Shown here piece after piece: positions 1 through 7,123 of a DNA stretch of 64,000 bases. Position numbers and translations under genes: made by a program. The stretch comes from a halophilic archaeon (GTDB taxonomy: Archaea; Halobacteriota; Halobacteria; Halobacteriales; Haladaptataceae), in assembly GCA_003298465.1 (NCBI GenBank), contig QNGA01000001.1:992001-1056000 (forward strand), read 5' to 3'. Below the pieces are notes generated by a model, which ran no database searches, had not been told where the DNA came from, and saw only the letters and a program-made list of their open reading frames with translations. Each line of letters starts with the position of its first letter. Within the stretch, counting starts at the first letter, position 1.

Positions 1-1245
1 AGCGAGACGAACGGGTCCGGCAATCACGGCAACGCCAGTCGCCAAGATTGCGACGATGCTTGCGGCGAGCAGGAGGGATTCGTACCCGAACCCGACGGAG
101 ATCGCCAGACCGGCGAACACAATTGGGCCAGTGGTTCGCCCAAGGAACGTGGTGCTGTTCCGGAGGCTCATCGTGCCGGCCATGTACTCGCTGGTAACCC
201 GGTCGCTCACGGCAGCATCGACAACCGGCATCAGTATACCAACGCCGATACCGATGACCACAACTGCTCCCATCGTCGTGATCAGCCCACTTGCGGCCCA
301 CGCGACGGCGAATCCGACCGCGTAGCAGGCGAATCCGACCGCGATCTGCCACTCGTTCGAGAGGTAGCGCGCAAGTCGGCCGCTTGAGGCAGCGACCACC
401 ATAGACGCCGTTTCCGACACTAGAATCACGACTCCGATCAGAAGCGGCGAGAACGCAGTCGCAAGTATGAACGGCATTGCCGTGAAGATCACGCCGAACA
501 GCAGGAATTCAGTGACGAACGCGACGCCGAACAGCGCCAGAAGCGGCGGCGTAACGATCGATCGCGCTGCGTCCACGAGGTACGTAATCCCATGTCCGTC
601 AGCGACGTGGTGTGGTTCGTCCAACGCCACCTGTGCGAACACCGCGATCGGAATCGCCACGAGATACGCGAGAAACGGCGCGTTCCACGCGATACCCGCG
701 AGTATCCCCCCGAGCACCGGAAACAGGGCGGCGGTCGCAGAGAGAACGGCGACGTTCGCGCCTAAGACAGCATTTCGCTGGACGCCTTCGAACGCATCAC
801 TGACGATCGTGACGGTGGTGATAAAGATCGCTGCTGCGGCGGTTCCCTGCACAATACGGAGTGCGAGCAAGACTTCGAATGTTGGCGCAATCACCATCGC
901 GCCACCCAGGACGCCGAACGCTAGAAGACCCGTGACGAGTACCCGCTTCCGTCCGATACGATCGGCGAGGATGCCAATGAACGGCGAAAGAACGATTCCC
1001 ACGAGGAAGTAGGTGCTTACCAGGAGACTCGCCTGTGCGTCGGTGATTCCGAACACGTTGCGGAATACCGGCAGCGCAGGGCTGATGAATGGCACTCCGA
1101 GCGGTGCGAGCGCCGTGCTGATCAACACGATCTGCACTGTTCGGGAACGCCATGGAACGGTTTCAGTAGGTTCGTCGGTCAGTGCCGCCCGAGAACTGGT
1201 CTCGATTGCGTGGCCCATGATGGTATCGACGTGGTCAGCACCCAT
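1..1245 (-). CDS. MFS-type drug/metabolite exporter (3' end outside window)
   Basis: Major facilitator superfamily transporter of the 12-14 helix antiporter kind, acting in the cytoplasmic membrane. The reverse strand reads without a stop for 415 codons from an ATG at 1245 to the window edge, so the C-terminus is missing. After a hydrophilic stretch of about 30 residues come repeated hydrophobic helices. The MFS signature loop between helices 2 and 3 is clear (GILADRIGRKRVLVTG, about residues 93-108). A later in-frame ATG at 1218 is an alternative start. The gene is divergent from the HTH regulator at 1380, with a short shared promoter region holding an inverted repeat, which suggests that the regulator controls the exporter. 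The substrate cannot be told from the sequence. Confidence 0.88.
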   Translation of the reverse strand, partial: MGADHVDTIMGHAIETSSRAALTDEPTETVPWRSRTVQIVLISTALAPLGVPFISPALPVFRNVFGITDAQASLLVSTYFLVGIVLSPFIGILADRIGRKRVLVTGLLAFGVLGGAMVIAPTFEVLLALRIVQGTAAAAIFITTVTIVSDAFEGVQRNAVLGANVAVLSATAALFPVLGGILAGIAWNAPFLAYLVAIPIAVFAQVALDEPHHVADGHGITYLVDAARSIVTPPLLALFGVAFVTEFLLFGVIFTAMPFILATAFSPLLIGVVILVSETASMVVAASSGRLARYLSNEWQIAVGFACYAVGFAVAWAASGLITTMGAVVVIGIGVGILMPVVDAAVSDRVTSEYMAGTMSLRNSTTFLGRTTGPIVFAGLAISVGFGYESLLLAASIVAILATGVAVIAGPVRLA

Positions 1246-1255
1246 GTAATCTCTT

Positions 1256-1273
1256 ATAGATATTGACATCTAT
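1256..1273. promoter_or_regulatory. Inverted repeat in divergent promoter region
   Basis: ATAGAT and ATCTAT form perfect 6-base arms around a 6-base spacer, 10 bases upstream of the MFS start codon. The site lies in the 134-base region shared with the divergent regulator. The position suits an operator for that regulator; this is inference from symmetry and location only. Confidence 0.4.
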
Positions 1274-1379
1274 GTTCGAGTGTCGTATCATCGCTTTTGC
1301 GGCGTCTCACTGCCTGCGACAAGGATAACCACTTGAGAACCCTACGCTCCTGTAGTGGTTCGACAACCATGTGATTGCA

Positions 1380-2246
1380 ATGGGAAACAAAGTGCTCGAC
1401 GAAATCCTAGAGACGAGCCTCGAGTTGGATTCGAACTCGATTTCGGCACACGAGCTCAGTTCGCGAATGGAGACAGACGAACTCATCGATATCATCCGTC
1501 ATCGCGAAGTCCTCGAGGTGCTGATGATGGAACCGCTCGACCGGAGGGATCTAGAAGCGCAGCTTGACATCTCTCGCGCGACGAGTCACCGATTCACGCG
1601 ATGGTTAGAGAATCACGCCCTTGCAGAACGCGTCGACAATCGGTTTACGCTGACTGGGAAGGGCCAGGTCTACGCCGACGCAATCGCTCATCTTGAGCGA
1701 GACCTGCGAGCGGCGACGGTGTTGGCCCCGTTGCTTGAGTCGATCTGTGAAGCACACCGGGAGTTCGTTGTCGCACCGTTCGCGAACGGGACGGTGACTA
1801 CCGCAACGCCAGACGATCCGTATGCACCATTCACTCGATTCGTCCAGTTGTTACGGGAGAGCGATACCGTTCGCGGGTTCAATACGACCCATATGTTCCC
1901 GCCAGCGCTCGAAGAGATGCCTGGACAACTCTTCGATGACCTCGAAGCAGAACTAATCTACCTACCCGATGTCGTTGATAGCCTCTTCGAGACCCACCCC
2001 GATCAACTTCGTGATGCCATCGATGCGGGGCATCTAACGCTTCGAACGCGTGAGGCGCTTCCATACGGCCTCGCCATCTTCGACGAGCGAGTTGGCGTCG
2101 CGGGATACGACGAACAGACCGGGATGATGCGCGTATTCGTCGATTCTGACTCCGCGATCGCCCGCGGATGGGCCGACCGCGTCTTCGCGACCTACCAGGA
2201 TAACTCAGAACCGATCCACGATTACGATAGATTCGTGACGGACTGA
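1380..2246 (+). CDS. FilR1/ArsR-type winged-HTH transcriptional regulator
   Basis: DNA-binding regulator of 288 residues if started at the ATG at 1380; a GTG three codons upstream is possible. An N-terminal winged helix-turn-helix (about residues 30-105) contains a recognition-helix-like stretch (QLDISRATSHRFTRWLE). It is followed by an alpha/beta sensor region that resembles the methanogenesis-regulator FilR1 middle domain found in many haloarchaeal regulators. Proteins of this architecture typically control a neighbouring transporter, and the divergent MFS gene is the natural target. The ligand is unknown. The following EamA gene has its own TATA-like element, so it need not be co-transcribed. 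Confidence 0.82.
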   Translation: MGNKVLDEILETSLELDSNSISAHELSSRMETDELIDIIRHREVLEVLMMEPLDRRDLEAQLDISRATSHRFTRWLENHALAERVDNRFTLTGKGQVYADAIAHLERDLRAATVLAPLLESICEAHREFVVAPFANGTVTTATPDDPYAPFTRFVQLLRESDTVRGFNTTHMFPPALEEMPGQLFDDLEAELIYLPDVVDSLFETHPDQLRDAIDAGHLTLRTREALPYGLAIFDERVGVAGYDEQTGMMRVFVDSDSAIARGWADRVFATYQDNSEPIHDYDRFVTD

Positions 2247-2298
2247 TCAAGCCCTCGGTACTCACTGCTCACGGAGAGTTGAAGGATATCCGCTGTCC

Positions 2299-2312
2299 TG
2301 AGACGCGTCTCA
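2299..2312. promoter_or_regulatory. Perfect 14-base palindrome upstream of EamA gene
   Basis: TGAGACGCGTCTCA is perfectly self-complementary, and a further TGAGACG half-site follows at about 2318-2324. It lies 100 bases upstream of the permease start and about 65 bases upstream of its TATA-like ACTATACC (2377-2384). It is a candidate operator; the protein that binds it is unknown. Confidence 0.4.
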
Positions 2313-2411
2313 TGTGGTGAGACGACGCTCGTCCAATGCTCGCCGGGTCACTTCTTGTCGTCTATGTCTTGAGCGAACTATACCTATCCATCCGTCCTCT
2401 AGTCAGTCGTG

Positions 2412-3407
2412 ATGTGGGTACGATGGTTGGAATCGTCGAGAGCAACTAGACGACAGCTGGCGGGCGTTCGTGCGTTCGGTGAACGGTACCGTGGCGGCGT
2501 CTTGTTCGCGATTGTGGCTCTCGTGATGGGGATAGGGTACGTCGCGATTGGAGTGGGCACCGAAACCGTCCCACCCACCGTTCTCGCAGCAATTCGCTTC
2601 GACGTGTCCGCGGCGGTGCTACTTGCGTATGCGTTCGTTTCGGGACGCTGGCGTCCACGGACGACAGCCGACGTACTCGCAATCATCGTTCTCGGTGAAC
2701 TTGTGTTCGCTGGAACCATCGGCTTTCTCTTCGTCGGCCAGCAACATACCACGGCGGCGATCGCTGCTATCGTGATGGGTCTCGGTCCGGTCGTTACCGT
2801 CCCGATTGCGTATCTGCTCGTCCCGGACGAACGCCTCTCACGAGGGGACGTCGTCGGCGTCTTTCTCGGGTTTTGTGGCGTTACGATCGTCGCCAATCCG
2901 TCACCGGCGGAAGCAGCGATGGGAGCCGACATGGGGGTCGTGTTCGTGTGCTGTGCAGTGCTCAGCTCGAGTCTCGGGGGTGTCTTGCTCAGTCGTCTTG
3001 AGACGGAACTATCACCGCTGTCGCTGACCGGGTGGGGTGCGTTACTCGGTGGAACGACGCTGCATCTCGTCTGTGTTGTACTCGGCGAACCGATCAGCAC
3101 GGTCAGCTGGACGCCTGCTTCGCTTGTGGCTCTCGTCTACCTGGCGGTTGTCGTCGGTGTCGGTGGATACGCGGTTCTCCTCGTACTCCTGGCAGAGATA
3201 GGCCCCACCCGAAGTAGTCTTACGTCGTACGCGAGCCCGATCGTTGCGATCGGGGCAAGCTGGCTGCTGGTCGGAGAAATTGTGACGGTCACCACGTTGG
3301 CAGGACTGCTCGTGGTCGCCGGAGGATTCGCTATGTCGAACTGGTCAACCTTCGCTCACGCACTTGACCGATTCGGACAGCCATCACGACAGTCGAGGGG
3401 AGAGTGA
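2412..3407 (+). CDS. EamA/DMT-family permease
   Basis: Drug/metabolite transporter superfamily protein of 331 residues with about ten hydrophobic helices arranged as two EamA repeats (about residues 30-160 and 175-310). The ATG at 2412 is preferred over the GTG immediately before it, because the TATA-like element at 2377-2384 lies about 30 bases upstream and so gives a leaderless or nearly leaderless transcript. The family exports amino acids, nucleobases or small metabolites; the substrate is not predictable here. It stands alone, downstream of the regulator. Confidence 0.88.
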   Translation: MWVRWLESSRATRRQLAGVRAFGERYRGGVLFAIVALVMGIGYVAIGVGTETVPPTVLAAIRFDVSAAVLLAYAFVSGRWRPRTTADVLAIIVLGELVFAGTIGFLFVGQQHTTAAIAAIVMGLGPVVTVPIAYLLVPDERLSRGDVVGVFLGFCGVTIVANPSPAEAAMGADMGVVFVCCAVLSSSLGGVLLSRLETELSPLSLTGWGALLGGTTLHLVCVVLGEPISTVSWTPASLVALVYLAVVVGVGGYAVLLVLLAEIGPTRSSLTSYASPIVAIGASWLLVGEIVTVTTLAGLLVVAGGFAMSNWSTFAHALDRFGQPSRQSRGE

Positions 3408-3579
3408 CATCTTTCTCCGGTAAGCATTCGTCAATAGAATCTCACCAGCAGTAGGAGCAGTCGCTCTTCTCCCAGACTCATTTCGTCTTTGTTGGCGTAG
3501 AGTGACGCTAATAGGGCGAAAATCTGGGTGGACGTTCGGCTTTAGCGCGAGAAGATAGCACTGGAGCTTGCCGCCTGTA

Positions 3580-3636
3580 TTTTTCGTGCCCCTATCGGGT
3601 GCGGGGCATCCGTGAGATGCCCGGCAGGACCACCCA
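3580..3636 (+). promoter_or_regulatory. T5 tandem-hairpin leader, copy 1
   Basis: A run of five T (3580-3584) followed by CG is succeeded by two potential hairpins. The first is a CCCC/GGG-rich stem at 3588-3600. The second is a perfect 7-base stem, GGGCATC / GATGCCC, at 3604-3610 and 3616-3622. The leader ends 14 bases before the TFB start codon. Related copies precede the next two genes. Confidence 0.6.
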
Positions 3637-4575
3637 ATGTCCGTACTGCCAGTATACGAGCGAACGTTCGACGAAGACGACCGAGAACGAACGACCGACG
3701 ACCAGTGCCCCGAATGCGCGGGTAGCCTCGTGACCGCGAACGACGAGACGTACTGTCGCGACTGTGGCCTCCTCGCTGCCGAATATCGAATCGATACGGG
3801 GCCGGAGTGGTCGCGTGACCAGCCGGAACGCAAACGAACGGGCGCACCACGAGCGCAGGGGATGCACGACTACGGCCTGGCGACCACATTCGGCCACTGG
3901 ACGGATGGCCGAGGTAACACCCTCTCGGCGAGCAAGCGACGTCGACTCGGGCGGTGGCGACGCCACCACAATCAGGCGCGCTGGGGGTCGAAAGCCAATC
4001 GGAACCTCGGCCATGCATTCGACGACATCAAACGACTCACGAGTGCGCTCGACCTTCCAGCGACGGCATGTAACCGCGCGTACGCCATCTGTCGCGCCGG
4101 CCAGAACGCCGACCTCTTCGTCGGACGGTCCATCGAAGCGATAGCGAGTGCAAGCGTCCATGCCGCAACGCGCTGTCTCGGCCTTCCGTGGACGCTCGCC
4201 GATATCGCCGACTACGCGCGCTGTGACCGTCAGACGATTCGAACTGCCTATAGGGCGCTGAATCTCGAACTCGGACTTCGGACTCGGCCACTCCGACCGC
4301 GAGCGTTCGTCCCGCGTCTCGTATCGGCGCTCGAACTACCGGCCCGTATCCGCAAGCGAGCCTACGACCTCGCGGTACACGCAGAAGACGCCGGCCTCGG
4401 CACTGGCTGTGATCCGGTCGGCGTCGCGGCCGCCTGTCTCTACGAGGCCGGACACGACAGACACGTCGGCCTCACCCAAAAGAGGATCGCGAACGTGGCG
4501 AACGTCACCGATGCCACCCTCCGGAGACGCTGGCACGCCCTTCTCGAACTCGACACCCACGACCGAGAGCGGTGA
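3637..4575 (+). CDS. tfb: Transcription initiation factor IIB variant (TFB)
   Basis: Archaeal general transcription factor that bridges TBP-bound promoters and RNA polymerase; 312 residues. The N-terminal zinc ribbon has two CxxC pairs (Cys24/27 and Cys40/43). Two cyclin-like repeats follow at about residues 100-195 and 200-305, the second ending in a short helix-turn-helix-like segment (TQKRIANVANVTDATLRRRW). The linker region is long and arginine-rich and diverges from what is expected of a housekeeping TFB. It is carried on the putative mobile element, directly behind leader copy 1 and upstream of the SWIM and ArdC genes. It may redirect transcription towards element promoters; that role is inference. 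Confidence 0.88.
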   Translation: MSVLPVYERTFDEDDRERTTDDQCPECAGSLVTANDETYCRDCGLLAAEYRIDTGPEWSRDQPERKRTGAPRAQGMHDYGLATTFGHWTDGRGNTLSASKRRRLGRWRRHHNQARWGSKANRNLGHAFDDIKRLTSALDLPATACNRAYAICRAGQNADLFVGRSIEAIASASVHAATRCLGLPWTLADIADYARCDRQTIRTAYRALNLELGLRTRPLRPRAFVPRLVSALELPARIRKRAYDLAVHAEDAGLGTGCDPVGVAAACLYEAGHDRHVGLTQKRIANVANVTDATLRRRWHALLELDTHDRER

Positions 4576-4670
4576 GCCGTCGGCGCATACGTTTCGCACA
4601 CGTCGAGTGAGAGCGCTCCGCGGTAGGTTCGGTTCGAGTAGCGACGGCTGACGGGCGTCACGTCCGCTCG

Positions 4671-4732
4671 TTTTTCCGCGCCCCTTCGGGGTGCGGGCCG
4701 CAGCACCTGCATCGGCGTCCCGCGGAGTCGCC
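4671..4732 (+). promoter_or_regulatory. T5 tandem-hairpin leader, copy 2
   Basis: Five T (4671-4675), then a CGCCCC / GGGGTG stem with one G-T pair around TTC at 4679-4693. A second GC-rich segment with CCGC...GCGG arms reaches to within about 10 bases of the SWIM gene ATG. Spacing from the T run to the ATG is 57 bases (52 in copy 1, 47 in copy 3). Confidence 0.6.
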
Positions 4733-5161
4733 ATGTCGAACTCAGACAACCCTCTCTCGAAGCTCGAATTTACGAAACGAACGGCAAAGCGCGCACAGTA
4801 CGAGGCATTCGAGTTCACCGTCCTCCCGGGCGGTGTTCGAGTCCGAAACACGAGTCACGCCAATCCGGAGAATCACGAGTACCACGTCACCGTCGAGGAT
4901 GGCGTGCCGAGTGCGTGCGAGTGCCCGGCGGACGACCACTACGATGGTGCGTGCAAGCACCGCGTCGCAGTCGCCATCCGTGTTCCTGTGTTGCGGGCAG
5001 CCATCGACCAGCAGGTCGCCGCAGATGGTGGGACGCAGGAGGACGCCGACGAACGAGAAGAAGCGACCGAAGACGCGTGTGACTGTTCCGACCTCGGTGG
5101 CTTCCCGTGCTGGGAATGCGTTCGTACCGGTCGAAAAGACCTGCCGGACGACACTACCTGA
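4733..5161 (+). CDS. SWIM zinc-finger protein
   Basis: Small protein of 142 residues with a SWIM motif, CECPADDHYDGACKH (CxCx(n)CxH), at about residues 61-75. A second cysteine cluster (CDCSDLGGFPCWEC) lies near the C-terminus. SWIM fingers bind DNA or proteins and occur in transposases, recombination proteins and haloarchaeal plasmid genes. The start is the ATG at 4733, which directly follows the conserved leader; a GTG 14 codons upstream would lie inside that leader. Its place between the TFB and the ArdC gene suggests a role in element maintenance or regulation, but no specific function can be assigned. Confidence 0.85.
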   Translation: MSNSDNPLSKLEFTKRTAKRAQYEAFEFTVLPGGVRVRNTSHANPENHEYHVTVEDGVPSACECPADDHYDGACKHRVAVAIRVPVLRAAIDQQVAADGGTQEDADEREEATEDACDCSDLGGFPCWECVRTGRKDLPDDTT

Positions 5162-5182
5162 TCAATCCACCGCGTTCCGGTA

Positions 5183-5234
5183 TTTTTCCCGCGCCCTCGG
5201 AGGCGAGGCGCTCGGCGAAGAGCGCCCGAGTACT
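5183..5234 (+). promoter_or_regulatory. T5 tandem-hairpin leader, copy 3
   Basis: Five T (5183-5187), then a CGCC / GGCG stem at about 5192-5205. A perfect second stem follows, GGCGCT (5207-5212) with AGCGCC (5221-5226). It ends 8 bases before the ArdC-like ATG. The upstream tri-nucleotide GTA before the T run is shared with copy 1. Confidence 0.6.
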
Positions 5235-6188
5235 ATGTCGAATTCGAACCAGCTTACAGCACAGAACGAACCGGTCGCGTTCGACGACCGAGACACCCGA
5301 CCGGACGCAATGCACGAAACGGTCGAACAGTGGCTTGCCGACCTCCGGGAAGCGACCGACGAGGCAGCAGCGAGCGAGCAGTTCCAGACGTGGCTCGACG
5401 CTCAACGCCGCTTCCACGACTACTCGATGCAGAACACGCTCTTGATCCGTCTCCAGCGGCCCGACGCGACGAGAGTTGCCGGCTATCGAACGTGGCAGAC
5501 GGAGTTCGATAGACAGGTTCGGAAGGGCGAGTCGGCGATCTGGATCTGGGCACCGATCGTCGCTCGACAGTGTCCGAAGTGTGGCAACGCGCCGTCGTAC
5601 CACGGCGAATCGGACTGCGAGTACGAGGCGTCCGCTCCCGAAACGTGGTCGAAGGGCGTCGTCGGTTTCCGTCCGGTGGCCGTCTTCGACGTTTCGCAGA
5701 CCGAGGGTGAACCGCTTCCGGAACTGGAGACGGCCGTGTACGGCGAGGCAGACGACCTCGTTTCTGCCGCTCTCGCAGCAGCCGAGACGCTCGGGGTGTC
5801 CGCCGAACTCGTCGCGACCGAGGAATGGTCGTACGGAGACGCAAAAGGCGTTTGCAAGCACCGGAATGGCGAGTTGCAGCCGCATGTTGCCGTGCGAGCG
5901 GACCTGGATAGTGCGATAGCCGCGCACGTTCTCGCTCACGAGTACGCCCACGCGAGACTCCACGTCGGTCGGGAAACGGACGACGAACGCGCTGCTCGAG
6001 AGGTCGAAGCTGAGAGCGTCGCCTACATCGTCAGTCGTCATTTCGGGCTAGATGCGTCGAACGCGTCGTTCTATCTGGCAGCCTGGCGGGACGACGAAAC
6101 TGACGAGTTACAGGACCGATTGGAGCGAATCAGAACGACGGCGATGACGATCATCAGTGAAATCGAAACCAACCTCGAACGGACGTGA
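5235..6188 (+). CDS. ArdC-like antirestriction/metallopeptidase protein
   Basis: Protein of 317 residues. An N-terminal ArdC-type single-stranded-DNA-binding region (about residues 25-150; helices, then WQTEFDRQVRKGESAIWIWAP) contains an inserted zinc-finger-like CPKC...C stretch. A zincin-like domain follows, with HEYAH at residues 235-239 (HExxH) and a probable third ligand in EVEAES about 20 residues on. ArdC proteins protect incoming conjugative DNA from host restriction, so an element next to a type IV secretion operon is the expected home. The start is chosen at the ATG after leader copy 3; a longer frame upstream overlaps the SWIM gene and is unlikely. Confidence 0.85.
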   Translation: MSNSNQLTAQNEPVAFDDRDTRPDAMHETVEQWLADLREATDEAAASEQFQTWLDAQRRFHDYSMQNTLLIRLQRPDATRVAGYRTWQTEFDRQVRKGESAIWIWAPIVARQCPKCGNAPSYHGESDCEYEASAPETWSKGVVGFRPVAVFDVSQTEGEPLPELETAVYGEADDLVSAALAAAETLGVSAELVATEEWSYGDAKGVCKHRNGELQPHVAVRADLDSAIAAHVLAHEYAHARLHVGRETDDERAAREVEAESVAYIVSRHFGLDASNASFYLAAWRDDETDELQDRLERIRTTAMTIISEIETNLERT

Positions 6189-6685
6189 AACCCGTATCGT
6201 CCTAGAGAGGGCAGAACAGCGGAGTCGAAGCGTGACGGACTATGCCTCCGTACGTCATTCACTTTCCGTTCGTCGACGGCCCGAAATCGCGTTTCGAGAC
6301 GCTCCACTTCCTTTTCCTACTCGCCGTCAGAGGCCGTGAGGAGATACATGACGCTCTCGCTCATCTCGAACGGTGGATTCGGCTCCCGATGACGGCGATT
6401 TCGAGACTCTCCTCTCGCTCCCGTCTCTTTCGGAGGGACAGTACTGTTGCAGAAGAAGATTTGATGCATCATTGTATTTTACCCGCTAATAAACAAAAAT
6501 GGGCTGCGGAATTCGTAAATATTCGTCAAATATATGCGTACATATCTACTACCTTCATATAGATTTAAGATATTCAAAGGAAATTGCTTTGGCAAGCCCG
6601 TTGTGTGAACCCATACCACACAAGATTGGAAGATTGCAGTGTACCCTGCAACCAGTGGGACTGACGACGGGCACGGAGACCGCCG
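6189..6685. other. Gene-poor spacer with AT-rich patch before secretion operon
   Basis: About 500 bases with no convincing gene. The first half is ordinary GC-rich sequence; short frames there lack recognisable features. From about 6460 to 6660 the sequence turns markedly AT-rich, with several TATA-like stretches (for example around 6555-6570, ATATAGATTTAAG). This suits the promoter of the downstream operon or a recombination scar. Confidence 0.5.
6601..6651. promoter_or_regulatory. Two adjacent inverted repeats upstream of secretion operon
   Basis: TTGTGTG (6601-6607) pairs with CACACAA (6617-6623) across 9 bases. TTGCAG (6634-6639) pairs with CTGCAA (6646-6651) across 6 bases. Both are perfect and lie 35-85 bases before the first operon start, downstream of the AT-rich promoter-like patch. 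They are candidate operator or leader hairpins; the factor is unknown. Confidence 0.45.
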
Positions 6686-7114
6686 ATGCAATCCATAATC
6701 CACCCCGAACGGTTCGCGCGCTATTGCAAATCAACCGCCATCCTGCCCTCGTTTCGACCGCCGACGCTCATCATCGGTCTCGGCGTCCTCCCAGCACTCA
6801 TGTCGACACCGGTCGCTGCACAACAGCAAGTCGGATCCGGTATCTGTGGCACCCCGCTGGCGGACACCGTCAACTACGCCGCTCCCTTGTTCATCGGCAT
6901 CACCATGATCGCGTCGGCAATCCTCGCGTACATCCTGCACAACGCCGCCGCATTCCCGAAGAAACCCCAGACCATCGAATCGGTCAAAGGCTGGCGGAAT
7001 CGTGCCGCCTTCGCCACCGTCACGACGCCACTGTTCGCCGTCGTCATCGAGCAACTCATCGGCGCGACTGGCGTCGGTCTCGCTGGCTGTGTCGACATCG
7101 TTCCATTCTTCTAG
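6686..7114 (+). CDS. VirB2/TrbC-like small membrane protein
   Basis: Protein of 142 residues with a probable signal peptide (about residues 23-45, ending near PVAAQ) and two further hydrophobic segments (about 64-86 and 107-135) separated by a short basic loop. This two-helix topology, and its place at the head of an operon encoding VirB6-, VirB3/B4- and VirB4-like proteins, resemble VirB2/TrbC pilin-type subunits of conjugation machines. Sequence similarity cannot be tested here, so the family call rests on topology and context. The next gene begins 9 bases after its stop. Confidence 0.6.
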   Translation: MQSIIHPERFARYCKSTAILPSFRPPTLIIGLGVLPALMSTPVAAQQQVGSGICGTPLADTVNYAAPLFIGITMIASAILAYILHNAAAFPKKPQTIESVKGWRNRAAFATVTTPLFAVVIEQLIGATGVGLAGCVDIVPFF

Positions 7115-7123
7115 AGTGAAGCA

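Noticed and set aside
6242..6562. Possible small gene in the spacer after the ArdC-like gene
   Set aside because: Starts in ordinary sequence and runs into the AT-rich patch; no conserved-looking features, and codon use deteriorates along its length.
6499..7119. Forward frame overlapping the VirB2-like gene
   Set aside because: Translation is Arg/His/Pro-rich with no hydrophobic segments, typical of an out-of-frame reading. The overlapping frame has a signal peptide and two helices.
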